64,000 bases of DNA from Aphidius gifuensis (lineage: Eukaryota; Arthropoda; Insecta; Hymenoptera; Braconidae), in NCBI RefSeq assembly GCF_014905175.1, contig NC_057791.1:1364001-1428000 (forward strand). The letters are read 5' to 3'. Shown in pieces: positions 37,509 through 51,311 of the stretch. The notes beneath the pieces are model-generated. The model was not told the origin of the DNA, searched no databases, and worked only from the letters and a program-made list of their open reading frames with translations. Made by a program: the position numbers and the translations under genes. Each line of letters starts with the position of its first letter. The first letter of the stretch is position 1.

Positions 37509-38247
37509 ATGTTTTAATAATACTAAAACAAATAATCTTCCATGTACATGCAAATCAAGAAGGAAGAATAATTTGAGTAAAGCAAAAAATAAACAAAAAT
37601 TCAATTAAATAACTCAAGATAATACTTTTGTATAAAAAAAACATTAAAAACAAAAAAAAAAAAAAAAATGGAGATAAACAACACGATGTACCTTGTACAG
37701 AATTATCGTCAATCATTGTCATTCATTTTTTTTTTTTATTAACATCATCATAAGCATTGTTGCTATTTACTTTAAAAGAAAAATAAAAAAAATTTTTTTT
37801 TTGTCTATTCGATAAATATTTTATTGTAATTCAATTTTATTAAAATATAATGATAATATTAATTTAACTAGTTGTTTTAAAATTTAAATTATTTTTTGAT
37901 TCTTCATGTTGATATTAAAAATATGAGCTAATTGTTATTCATTTTTTTAATTGTTAACATATTTTTTAATTATTGATTTGTCAGATTTTTCAAATAATCA
38001 TTCAACATAATAACAACAAAAATCTCTAAATAAATTCTAGGGTATTCAAGGAACTTTTTCATCCTCAGAATTACATCCTCCATTTTTTATTTACTCCTCC
38101 CCTCTCTCTCCTCACCACCTTGTGTCAATATCAATTATCAAAATCAAACCAAACGTTTATGTATGATAAAACAACAAGCACGTGGTTTAACAATAATCTA
38201 TAATAATATTTATTTAACACAATAGACAAAGCAACAATTAATAAATA
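37509..38247. other. baiser 3'UTR and peter pan promoter
   Basis: AT-rich 3' sequence of baiser, then a pyrimidine-rich block (CCTCCCCTCTCTCTCCTCACC, about 38095-38117) roughly 140 bp before the peter pan ATG. Such tracts resemble TCT-type initiators of ribosome-biogenesis genes, but no start site is proven. Confidence 0.4.
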
Positions 38248-39725
38248 ATGGCTCGCAGTAAAAAGGTAACGAAATAAATAAAAAAAAAACAATTAAACAA
38301 TTTATATTTATAAAAAATTCAATGAATTAAAATTGTATTTTACAATTTTCAAGGTTAGAATAACATTTAATTAATTTTTTGATAAATAATAATTACAGGG
38401 AAGATGTGTAAAAAAAAATAAACATCAAAATCATGAAGAAGATGTTGGTTTAGTTAAAGCACCACATTCATTTGTAATACATCGTGGTACTGGTGAACAT
38501 ATTGTTGAATTGACAAGAGATTTTCGTCGTGTTATGGAACCATTTACAGCATCATCATTAAGAGAAAGAAAACATAATACAATAAAAGATTTTGTATCAG
38601 TTGCTGGTGTATTACATGTAACTCATATGTCAGTATTTAGTAGAACAGAAATGGGAATGTATTTAAAATTAGCAAGATTACCAAAAGGACCAACATTAAC
38701 ATTTAAAATACATAATTTTTCATTAACACGTGATGTTATATCAAGTTTAAAAAAACAAATGGTATTTGAAGAAGCATTTAAAAATTCACCATTAATTGTA
38801 TTAAATAATTTTAGTGGTGAAGGTATGCAAATGAAATTAATGGCATCAATGTTTCAAAATATGTTTCCAACAATTAATTTAACAACTGTTAATTTAAGTA
38901 CAATAAGACGTTGTGTTTGTCTTAATTATAATACAACAACAAAACATATTGATTTTCGTCATTATGCTATTAAAGTTGTACCAGTTGGTTTATCAAAAAG
39001 TGTTAAAAAATTGGTACAAGCTAAAATACCAAATTTATCAAAATGTCATGATTATTCGGAATTTATAACAAAAGCAATGATGTCAGAAAGTGAAGCTGAA
39101 GATGATGATACAAGTCATGTTACATTATCACAAAAATTATCATCACGTGGTAATCATGAAAAAGGTACAAGTGCAATTAGATTACATGAACTTGGACCAA
39201 GAATGACATTACAATTAATGAAAGTTGAAGATGGTTTATTTGATGGTGAAGTTATGTTCCATGAAATTGTACATAAAACAGAAGAAGAAATACAACGTAT
39301 TAAAAAATCAAGAGATGATAAGAAAAAATTAAAAGAAAAAAGAAAAAAAACACAAGATGATAATAAAGAAAAGAAAGAAAGTAAGAAAAATGAAAATAAA
39401 GAAAAATCGCTAAAAGGAATGAAGAAAAAAGAAAATGATACATTGATGCATAAATATGCCAAGGAGTCTAATGATGCAAATGCATTTGAAGAAGATGATG
39501 ATGCACAATATTACAGAGAAGAAGTTGGACAAGAACCAGACAAAGGTTTGTTTAATATTTTTTTATCATTAAATTATCAATAATTTATTATTAATTTATT
39601 AATTTTTATTTACAGATTTATTCAAGGGTAATTCATCAATGAAAAGAAAACAATCTTATGCTCCAAAATATAAACCTAAATCGAAAAAAGTTAAATTTTC
39701 TGATGATAAACAAAGAAATAAGTAA
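38248..39725 (+). CDS. ppan: Peter pan, Brix-domain ribosome biogenesis factor
   Basis: Exons 38248-38265 (MARSKK, 6 codons), 38399-39545 and 39616-39725 (TAA), 424 aa. The Brix domain spans about residues 30-310. It starts with APHSFVIHRGTGEHIVELTRDFRRVMEPFTA, includes LRERKHNTIKDFVSVAGVLHVTHM, LARLPKGPTLTFKIHNFSL and RRCVCLNYN, and ends with LHELGPRMTLQLMKVEDGLFDGEVMFHE. A long Lys/Glu coiled tail follows, with a basic C-terminus. Peter pan/SSF1 acts in the nucleolus in 60S subunit assembly (27S pre-rRNA processing). The tiny first exon is supported by the in-frame join (phase 0, gtaacg / attacag) and by the MxRSKK start typical of the family. Head-to-tail with osa, 537 bp away. Confidence 0.95.
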
Positions 39726-40262
39726 ATTTTGTATGAAAAATTTTTAATAAATAATGAAACATTTAATAAATAAACATTTATATATATTTAATTTGTTGTA
39801 ATAAAGATGTCACTAGTAATAAAATCCCAATAAAATAAAGTCAGTCATCTTGTATTTGTACATAACCAATGGTTCTATTGGCAGACATTAGTCCACAAGA
39901 TGGCGTAAACAGTGCGACGCTACTTTTGACGTTAGTTGAGTAAAGTTTTTACCGTTTTTTTTTTTTGTTTGTTCCAAATAATAATTGTATTTTACAATTA
40001 AACAATGTTATATAAATATAAAAATTAATAATAATATATTACGTAAATAATAATTCAAGTAAAGTATGTAAATAAAATAATATATAATATTTATAAAAGA
40101 AAGAATGAAAGATTAAAAAAAAAAAAAAAAAAAAAGGTATCTAAATGTCTTGTATTCAACCAATCAGAATACTGTTAACGTTAAAGGTAAATTATACGCG
40201 GGGCACGAGGATCAGCTATTGGCCAGTTTATGAGAACGATGATGGCACCGTGATGGTAGAAC
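39726..40262. promoter_or_regulatory. peter pan 3' end and osa promoter region
   Basis: Several AATAAA copies follow the peter pan stop (39749-39775). At 39897-39905 is AAGATGGCG, which fits the YY1/pleiohomeotic consensus common near start sites. A 20-base A run occurs at about 40115-40135. The 70 bp before the osa ATG are GC-richer and probably 5'UTR. Confidence 0.45.
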
Positions 40263-41774
40263 ATGGCTGCGACGCAAGCCGAGAGCCAACAAAACGATGT
40301 AAAGCACAATGATACAGTTAAATGTAATCAAAAACGTTTACAATTAAGTGGTAATAGTTCAAGTGTTAATATTAAAAATAAAATTGAACAAGAACCGGTT
40401 GATAAAGTTAACCGGGGCGCGGCCCAGCTGCTCAAGTATGTGAATCGCGGTGACGGTGACTCTGGTTTCGAGATGAGTCAATATCGTGAAGAAATTGGTG
40501 GACATACCCCAAGTGAGGTAAAATCACCTCGTGAATTAATACAACAACAACAGCAACAACATCAACAGCAACAACAACAAAATAATCAAGATACAAATAG
40601 TGGTAAAAGTGATACACATGAACAAACAAATCATCCTGGTCATCCTGTACATCCTGGACATAATACTTATGTTGGTAGTGGTGGTGGTGGTGGTGGTAGT
40701 GGTAATATTAGTGGTAGTGGTAGTGGACAAAATATACAAAGAGACTATCAGGATGATTATGCTGGTAAACCAAACGAATTTACAAATAAACAACAAATAT
40801 CGGATTATCCAGGCAATAAGCAAGGTACCGATTATGGACCAGGTAAACCACCTGAATTTCATAATAAACAACAACAACAACAACAATTAGATTATCATAA
40901 TAAATCATCATTAAATGAACCAAGTGAAAGGATACAACAACAACAACAACAACATCATCATCCAGATAATATGGACGATCATTATTCAGTGTCAAAAATT
41001 GAACCAAGACTTGGTCATATTGGTTCAGGACCTGGTGGTTTTCCAGGACAACCAAGATTTCTCTCCGGACAGAGTATATCACAAGCAACTGGACCAACAC
41101 CAACACTTAATCAATTATTACAGGCAACAAGTTCAACACATCGGTTTCATGCTAATTATCCTAGTATTGGACCAGAATCTTATCAACAACCATGGCCAAT
41201 GCAAAGACCGCCAGTTGTACCACCAGTTTATCCACAACCAAGTCAAAGACCACCACAAACGGTTTGTATTATTATTATTAATTTTTTAAACAACAAAATT
41301 TAAATATCTATTATTATTTTAATTAATTAAATGTTTATTTATTTATTTAATTATTTAGGGTTCACCAAGGTTACATCCTGGACCAGGTGGACCAAGCTCA
41401 CCAACACCAATGCCCTATCAACCATATACGTCGAGATATCCATCACCAGCTCGACCTCATTCACCCTATGGACATCATCAGGTAATTTTTCATCTATTTT
41501 TATTAATAATTAATTTACAAAAAATATATATATAATATTTTTTAAATTTAAATTACAGTTAAATTCATATGGAGCACAAAGTGGTCATCCTCCAAGTTTA
41601 TATCCAGAACAAAGGGGTTGGAATCAAGGTGGTCCACCAAATGCACCACCACCACCTCCAACTCAGGCAAATTCATCAAGTCAATCACCTCAGCGTGCAT
41701 TATCACAATCTCCTGCACCACCTCCATCAGCATCTCCTCAACCACAATCTGTTGGACAACAACAACAACAGCAA

Positions 41775-41806
<32 letters not shown>

Positions 41807-44800
41807 ACAGCAACAACAACAGGTAATAATAAATAAGAAAAAATTATTTAAAAATCATAATCACACACTTTAATTGATTAATAAATCTAATTCAATAATT
41901 TTTTTGATAATTATTTTACAGAGTTATCACAACATGCAACGATCTACGACTCCAAATACTCAAGGAATCGATACTGGGGTGAGTCTTTCTCTCTTTAATC
42001 TTCAAAAATCAATAACAAAAAAAATGTCATTATTGATTTTATCAAAAAAATAACACTCACATTGGAAGTATTTGATTTAAAATAAAATAACAAATTTGAA
42101 AATTTATAAATCATCAATGTGTGTGTTGTATAAAAGAGATAGATAACATATATACATTGGGAGTAGTTTTATTATTCTTTTTTACTGGAGCATTGTAGGG
42201 GTAAAAAAAAAAAAAAATCCATGATAATTACGTAGAGGAATAAAAAAAATATTTTTACTCCTTTTTTTCGTTTGTTTTAAATACATTTGAATTGTCTAGG
42301 TTGTTGATGTGATAATATTTATCGAGTAAATGGATTTTTTATATTCAAAGATGAAATGAATTATTTTATATGACGTATTATTGTAGTGATGAGGGTATAT
42401 AATAGGATAGGGACCACGCCGCTTGATGCAATAGCGCCGCGACAGGGGAACCATACATACTCTTGGTAGTCTCGGGGCTATAGGTTCGATTAGGGCGCGA
42501 GTTGCGCGGCCGACGTAGTCCCAGATATTAGCGTTATCCCCCGCCTCGTGTATAAATGTACATTATGTACATATATATGTACCGTTGGCTATGTCGTCGT
42601 TTTATATACACATGAAGGTATCAACAAAGCCGGGTAGGAGAAATCTCTGTGAAAATTAAATCATCATAGTGGGGGATGTATTAAAGATGGCGGTGTTGCA
42701 GGACAGAGGCCGGCATATTTCACTAAAAAAAATACTCCAAAAAATTATAATCAATTGTACTCCGTTTTTCTACATAGTACATTTTTCATTGATTGATTTT
42801 TTTTTTAAATTTTTATTCTAACATTTATGACTTTTCGAGGGGTTTTTTTTTCGGAGCAATATTTTTTTGAGCTGTAAAAAAGTTGTCTCTGTTTTTAAAG
42901 ATGCTGGGGGAAGGGCGACGCCAATGTAAGCATTTTCTCCTACTTTTTCTTCATCATCATCATCATGATAAAAATAATAATAATATTAAAAAGAAGGAGA
43001 ATAAAAAATAGAGTCGACCGGCTTTGGATTTTCGTAACCACGTTTTATTTGTACCTCGAAGTTTCGCCTGTCATTCTCACTGTTTTTATATACCTCCTTG
43101 ACATGCATGTGTATTTTTATCTATGTACACATATATGGTATCTTTTTTTTTTTAAATCGATTTTTTTTTATTTTTTTTTTAGAGCTTGTTCTTTTCTCTT
43201 CTCTGGTGCGTTGTTGTTGTAGTTTTATTTTTTTTTCTATTTGACAGACAATATAGCTTCTTTCTTTTTTTAAAAAAAAATAATAAATTTGACGTATGAT
43301 TTTATTGATGAAATTTATTAATTAATTTGTTATTTAAATATTCCCGCAAATATTAACCCGCCATTGTAATATTATTCCGAAGTTTGACGATTTAAACCGA
43401 GTGATTACCGCGCCACATGCACGCCCTCCACAGCGAGTGGTTTCAACTGTCCTCGTTTTTCCTTATTTTTACCCCGTTTACTTTTAACATTGCTTCATCA
43501 TCATTTAATACTTTATATTGGAGTAACAGAGACAACAACACACAAAGTCCAGTTCAACTCCAACCAACTCTTATGAAAGAATATAGAAAAAAAAAAAAAA
43601 ATATGTATATAAAAAATTATGGTAGAAAACCGACAAGCATCATCATCATCAACTTAAATGAGCAAAAAAAAAATAACTTTAAAATTTAATAAAATATATT
43701 CTCAAAATAAATTTAAGGATAATTTTTATTTCAATATATTTTTTTATAATTCAAGTACAAATACTAAAAATGCTAGAGGCTAAATTTTTCATAGCTGACG
43801 AGGCAGAACATTTGATTATCATTATTATTTAAAATAACATTCATTCTTCGTTGAAAATATTTATCCTGGTGTTTTTTAAAATTATTCCATTAATTTTCAA
43901 AATTTACTCTGTAATTTTTCAATTTTTTTCTCCGTAATAATTACAGTATTTCTATGAATAATTTCGATAAGAAAAAATTAAATTTCTACCGGAGAAAATT
44001 CCAAGAAAATTAAGATAAAAAATTCATAGATAAATTTAATGATAAAAATCTAATAATATTATTTTTTTTAATAAAAAAAAATATAATTTATTTTTAAAAA
44101 ATGTGCAATGCAATAATGTATATCCATGCGTGGCACCATGATGTTGAAATTGGAGTCCAAGTTAATGGTATTGGTGTTGCTTGTAATTCTTCAACAATAT
44201 TTCTAGTATATACTTATAAAAACCAATGTATTTAATATCTATCTCTTGAATATATATACACTCATACAGCAAGTACTAAACAGACAACACTTTGTATGTT
44301 TACATTTATTAAATGTGTGTGGCTTTTAAATCCTGTGTATGCTTGTGACACACGGGGCGTGCACAATAATTTTTTTTTTTTCAAATATATTATTATTTTA
44401 TAAATTATCATTAATTTTTTATTCAAATATTTATAATTTTTATTTATTTTCTTATTATTTCTATTCATCAATTAAAATTCGACATTGTCATTCAAAAAAA
44501 AAAAATTAACAAAGTGAAAAATTATGTGTGCTGATGGTGATAAAAAGTGAATAGATTTTTTTTTAAATTTAAATTTATGTAGTGTCACAATGGAGAAAGC
44601 AAAAAATAATTTTTTTCAAAAAAAAAAAAAACAGTGATAAAAAATGTGTGTGTGTTAACAACTCGTGACTTTAATTTAATTTAAAAAATTTATCTAAACA
44701 AATAGCAACGAAAAAGTGAATAAAATTTTCTTTTAAATTATTATTTTTTTATTCAAGTGAATAGAAAAGTTTTCCTATACTCGCGTCATCTCGAGGACAC

Positions 44801-47800
44801 GCGCATTCACGAGACAAACAGAGTGAGATATACTGTGATATAAAAAAAAAAAAAAAAGACAACAAAATAAAAAAAAGAGATTACATGTACTTGTACATAT
44901 ATATAGAGTAAAAATTGTTAAAAAGAGATAGAAATATAGATGCGCATTAGTGTTTTAATGTCAGTGTTGCGTGTTTTTATTTTTTAGTATTTATATAAAA
45001 AAAAAACTGTTAATTTTTTTACTCCAAAAATAATAATTTAAATAAAGTGTGTGTAACATGGTGTGGCAATCATTTGATAAGACTGTGATGATGATGGTGA
45101 TAATGATGATGATGATGTTAGTGGGAGTTTGTGAGAAAGACAGAGTGAAAGGGTGAAACAAAGATGGATATATAAAAAAAGAAAAAATATTTTAAGAGGC
45201 GTGTTTTTTTAGAGAAACTAACGACGACTAGTGTTACCATACGAAAATATAATTTTTGTTTTGTTAAATTTTTATTAATTTTCTATAATTTATCAATTGT
45301 TATCAAAGTGTTTTTAAATATTTAATAGATTATTCAATTATTGTGATTATTAGAAACTATTTTTTATTATTATTATTTTTTTTTAACAAGTGAGTTTTAT
45401 TACGGTGTTGATTAATTATTATTATTATTTAATTTTTAGGTTATTTTTGTGAATTTTCATTTGAGCTTTTTTTTTATTTTAGTATTTTATTTTTTTTTTC
45501 TGTTTTAAATGTGAAAATTGGATATTTCTAAAACTAGTGGGATTTATTGTACAAGTATTTCTTGTTATATGCTTGGCCTCAGGCCACAGTACAAACACAT
45601 CGTTGCCATTTTGTACTTGCAAAAGTAAAATTATCATAAAAAAAAAAATATTATAAAAATTAATTAATGTGTAGTTTTGTTGTGTTAAAATATGATAGAT
45701 TTTTAAATGATAATTATAGGGAAATAATTAAAATATGAAAAATAGTTAACAACATATTTGATAGACACATTGGAGTCAAGTTGTTTTGGAGTTTTGTTTT
45801 AAATGTGTGTTGTGTTTGTGTGTTGAGGAGGGAGAAGTGATTAGTGTGCGTGTTTGCTTGCCGCCCATAGTCAGGCATAATGCGATTGTCGTAACCTAAC
45901 CTGACTTTTTTCTATAAATGTGTATGTGTATGTGTGTTTCTTTACCCTGCTTGTCTGGCTTATTTCATACGATCTGTATGTCCGATAAATTTTTTTTTTT
46001 TTTTTTCTTCTTTCCTTTTTTTTTTTGTGTTCGTTCATCATAAAGTTCATTAAACAAATGAAAAACAACAAATGTATAATATTGTTTATATATCTGATGT
46101 TTTAATAAAATAATTGCAAATTAATTTTTATAATTTAAAACACATATTAATTTGTTATATAAATACTGTATATAATTTTTTAATTAACTGTGAATGTTGG
46201 TCATTAGGAATTGTTTAATGAATTTTTTTTTTTTTTAAACTGTGACGTATATGGATGCCCTAAATATTAAATAAAAGGTTTTTTCTATATTTTATTTATA
46301 ATAAAAATATATACGTGTCAAATACTCCAATGTGTGTTGATGTTTAAATTATCAAAATAAAAAAAAAAAAAACAATACTAATGTGTTAAATAAAATTTAC
46401 AGGAATTATCTGGTCAAAATAGTAATGACAGTTCAAATGGACCAGCTGGTCCAGGTACACCAAATTCTCAGGGTATGAGACCAACACCATCACCAACTGG
46501 TTCAACTGGTTCACGTTCAATGTCACCAGCAGTTGGACAACAAAACGTACAGATGCCACCACGTCCATCAAGTAGCCAATCAGATAGTAGTGGTGGTCCA
46601 ACAACAGTTGCACAACGTATGAGTCATTCACCAATGGCAACACAAGGTGGTTATCAACAATCAATGGGTCCATCACCACATATGCATGGTTATAAAATAA
46701 ATAGTAATACACCAGGTGTTGTACAAACAAGTGGTGGACAAGTTACAAGTGGTATTGGTAATATGGTTGGACCAATGTCAAGTGGTGGTGGTATGGGTTA
46801 TCCAAGTAATACTGTTAATAGTTCTGTTGGACAAACAGTTGTTAGTGGTTATCCAAATCAAAATCCAAGTGGTTATCCACCACCACCAAGACCACATATG
46901 CAATTTCCACAAGGTTATCCACCACCACCAAATAATTCACAACAACCACCACCAAATAATCAGTATCAACCAAGTAGACCAAACAATATGGTACAATATC
47001 CACCTTATTCACATAAAATGGGTTTTAATAGTGTACCAAGTGGTATGCCACCAAGTCCAGGACCACCACCACCATTACCACCATCATCATCATCCTCATC
47101 ATCATCTTCATCATCATCATCAGCATTAACAACATCTGGTGGACAAATATATGGTGGTCCTGGTGGGCCTGGTAGTCATGGTATTAGTAATCAAATTATG
47201 TCATCTGGACATGGTAATATGGGTCCACCAACAAGTTCAATGGGTCCACCACCACCATCACCAAATCATATTGGTCCTAATCAACAACAACAACAGCAAC
47301 CACCTCCGTCATCTGGTGGGCCACCTGGACCACCTGGACCACAACAAACATCTATGTCACATCAACAACAACAACAACAACATCATCAACAGCAACAACA
47401 ACAACAACAGCAGCATCATCAACAGCATTCACATCCACCAGCTGCAACACCACCATTAAATCATGAAGGTAGTCCAATGCCACCACCAAGCACAACGCCA
47501 AATTCACATCCAGCACCAGCACCAACGCCAACAGGTAGTGTTGATATTACACCTGATATGTCAAATGACAGTGGAATTACAACAACTGCATCTGGTAATT
47601 ATTATTATTATTATTTTATAAAACAAAAACATAATTATATGTAAGTATAGATAATTAATAATGATACATGTTTAATAAATAATTATAGGCACATCAGCAA
47701 TTAATGTGACATCAACGACAAGTGGTACAGTTACATCAGTAATAACAACTGGTCCAGATGGTACGGCTATTGACGAAGGATCACAACAATCAACATTGTC

Positions 47801-50800
47801 AAATGCTTCAGCGGGTAAGATAAAATTTTAATACATATTTATATGTAGACTTGTTTATTTTTTAATTATTATAATTATCATTAAAATTTATGTATTTAGC
47901 ATCCGGTGAAGATCCGGCATTTACGCCAAAGACACGCAAAGATATGATTGGTTATCACAGTCATCCAGCAACACCACAAAGTACAGTACCATCACCTGGT
48001 GCTGCTAGTATGAATTCAATTCATGAAGAATATCCTGATATTAATAGTCCAAGTTGGCCTCGTACACCAGCAAGTCCGGTAAATAATTTTGTTAATGATA
48101 ATAAATATTATTTTTTAGTTAAATATATTGAAATACTAATTTATTAAATATTTTTACAGGTGTTTAATAGCCATGTGCCTCAAGATCCATACAGATCAAA
48201 GGTTAATAAAGTAAAAATTACATTATAACTTATATATTTAATTTGTTATGAGTCTTATGACAAATAACAATTCATATTTTTAAATGTTAAATTTATATTT
48301 ATTTTAAAATTATGCTTTACAGAAATCTGACAGTCTAGCAAAGCTGTATGAAATGGATGATTCGATAGACCGTAGAAATTGGCTTGATAAATTAGTGTCA
48401 TTTATGGAAGATCGAAGAACACCGATAACAAGTTGTCCAACAATCTCCAAGAACCCCCTCGATCTCTTTCGTCTTTATCTATATGTAAAGGAAAGGGGGG
48501 GCTTCATGGAGGTATGCAAGGTGCAGTGTAGTTCCATCTAGCCCTCAGTGTCTTGACATTTTTGTTTTGGGTGTTTTTTAAAATATCTCTTGTTTTTTGT
48601 TTTTGTTTTCACTAAGAGAATATTTTTTTTCTCTTATCTTTTTTATTTTTGTTTGTATTTTTCTCATCTGTGGTTTGTTGTTATTTTTTTTTTTTTGCAC
48701 AATACTTTTTTTTTAAATTTAACTCTTTGTTACTCGATGCATTTCGGTAACGTTCTTACTTTTTTTATGTTTTTTGCATTTATTTTTCTATTTTTTTTAT
48801 TTTACATGTATATAGCACGTTTTTGTGCATGGAGTGTTTTTTTTTCTAATAGTATATTATTATATTTTAAATTAAAAAAAAAACAAATAAGATTTTATAT
48901 TAATCGAAAAAAAAAGATGAAGAAATTTTTTTCTATTTTTTTTTTCTATTGAGTGCAAAGATGAAGAAAAATTAGACAAAGAGAAAAAAAAGTTTAACTT
49001 ATTTTTCTTGAAGTAATCGCGCTCATGGTGTTTTGGATTTAACACCCGTGATACACCTACGTACCCTGGGTGCTAAATGGAATTATTCTATTATTGTGAT
49101 GGAGATAGAAAATTTAATTAAGTCGAAACGAAAAAAAAAAAAAAAAAATACGATTACGGTAATCTATTTAGATCTTAATTTTAAATTCTTTTCTTCGGCT
49201 ATATTGCATGATAAAAAAAAAACAAGTTAACCAAGTAATAAACTGGTTGTTAAAAAAATAAATTTCGAAAAATTGTTTTTTTTTTTATAATGAAAAAACG
49301 ATTTTTCGTTTAATTGAATTTAATTGTTCGTGATTTAACAATTTTTTTTTTTTTTTTTCCATTATTGTCTTGATTGATAATATATTTTTGATGTTGTTGT
49401 TAACATGTGTAATTAAAAATATAGCTTTTCATATATATTTATAAATTTTCATTATCAATTTTCATATTATATTCATAGGTTACAAAAAATAAAACATGGA
49501 AGGATATAGCAGGTTTACTTGGTATTGGTGCAAGTAGTAGTGCAGCTTATACACTACGAAAACATTATACAAAACATTTATTAACATATGAGTGTCATTT
49601 TGATCGGGGTGGTGTTGATCCACAACCAATTATAAATCAAGTTGAAGCTGGATCTAAAAAGAAAGGTACCAAAGGTACAGCTTCAGTTCCATCACCAGGT
49701 AATTAAACAAAAAATAAAAAAAATACAAACAAACAACAATATATATTAATATTAGTTATTTAATTATTCATTTAACCATCATAATATATATTTTTTTTTA
49801 AATCATCATTCATCATTCACATAAGAAATTGTTTATTTCACAGGCTCTTCTAATTCTCAAGACTCTTTCCCTGCAGCTGGTTCGAGTAGTGCATCAATGG
49901 ATGGTTATGGTAATTATCCTGGTAACTATCAAGGTGGTAATCAGGGTGGACCACCGACTGAATATACACCACCACCACCAAGACCACCAAGTCAAAGTAG
50001 TGCACCATCACCTCATCAAGGTTTGAAAAATTAATTTTTATTTGTTTATTAATGATTAATGATTAATTTAATATTATAATTTATTATTATTTTTTGTTAT
50101 TTACTTAGGAATGCAACCAGGCAATTATCAAAATGCTGGATCCTATCAAAATTATCCACAAGATCAGTATATACGACCACAAGGTGCACAAATGGGTCAA
50201 CAAGCAGAGTTTAATCAACCCTATTCACCTAGATCACATTATCCTCCATATGTACCAGATGCCGACAGGTATATTCATTGATAAATTATTATTTTTTGTG
50301 TTTTTTGTATTGAAAATATATTAATATTAATTATTATTTGTTTTTATATTAAAAATAGGGGTTATCCGGGCGCTAACATTCCACCAAATAGTGCTGGTAG
50401 TCAAGATATGTATAATAGATATGTTGGTGGACAACAAGGCCCAGGAGGTTATCCTCCTGGTGCAACACCAGGTGGTAGAAATAGTAATTATCCATCACCA
50501 ACACCTGGACATGTTAATCCACCACAACCACCATCAACAAGTCAACCATCATCACCATCACAATCACCGGCCAATCCAACTTACTCGTGTCCACAAGATT
50601 ATTACAGACAGGAGCAGGTAAAATTAAATAAACATATTTTCCTTTTAAATATAATCATTCTTTATACAAAAAAAAAAAAAAACACGTGGCAATTTAAAAA
50701 GCTATTCATAAAAATTTTCTTGGAAGTATATTTGATGTACTGTAATTTTGTTTTGAATTTAAAAAAAAAAAAAAAAAAACAAACAGTAGGGGTTTTAGTC

Positions 50801-51279
50801 ACCTGCTGTTTTTAGTAATGTTGTGATTGAAAAAAAAAAAAAAGAAATCAGCTCAATTTGTATTTATGTTTATTTTTTTCTTGCCTTTTAAATTTATAAA
50901 AATAGATTATTTAATAATTTAAAATTTTATTTAGGGTGGATATGGAGCACCAGGTGGAGGTCAAATGTATCCAGGTGGTGCTGGTGCAAATAAAAATATG
51001 CCACCACCACCACCAGGACCAACTCAACCTCGTCGACATCCCGATTTTGCCAAAGATCAACCGTATCAACAATATAATCCACAACGACCACCTTATCCAG
51101 GTTGGCCAGGTGCACCAAATCAGTATAATGCAGGTAGTACAAACAACAGGGTACCTTATCCAAATCAACCGCCGCCACCACCACAGGTACAACAACCACC
51201 ACCTCAACAACAGCAACAGCAGCAGCAACAACAACAACAGCAGCAGCAACAGCCACCTCTACCACCACCACCGCCACAA

Positions 51280-51311
<32 letters not shown>

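Noticed and set aside
40432..41113. Antisense and shifted-frame ORFs over osa exon 1 (poly-Val, poly-Leu, Asn-rich)
   Set aside because: They are products of CAA/CAG and GGT repeats read in other frames; the sense frame encodes the osa N-terminus.
42400..42560. Possible tRNA or rRNA fragment (contains a GGTTCGATT-like T-loop)
   Set aside because: No matching T-stem, acceptor stem or anticodon arm can be drawn, and it does not resemble 5S rRNA.
42965..43689. Plus-strand ORFs of 85-90 codons in osa intron 4
   Set aside because: They cross poly-T and poly-A runs and do not join either neighbouring osa exon.
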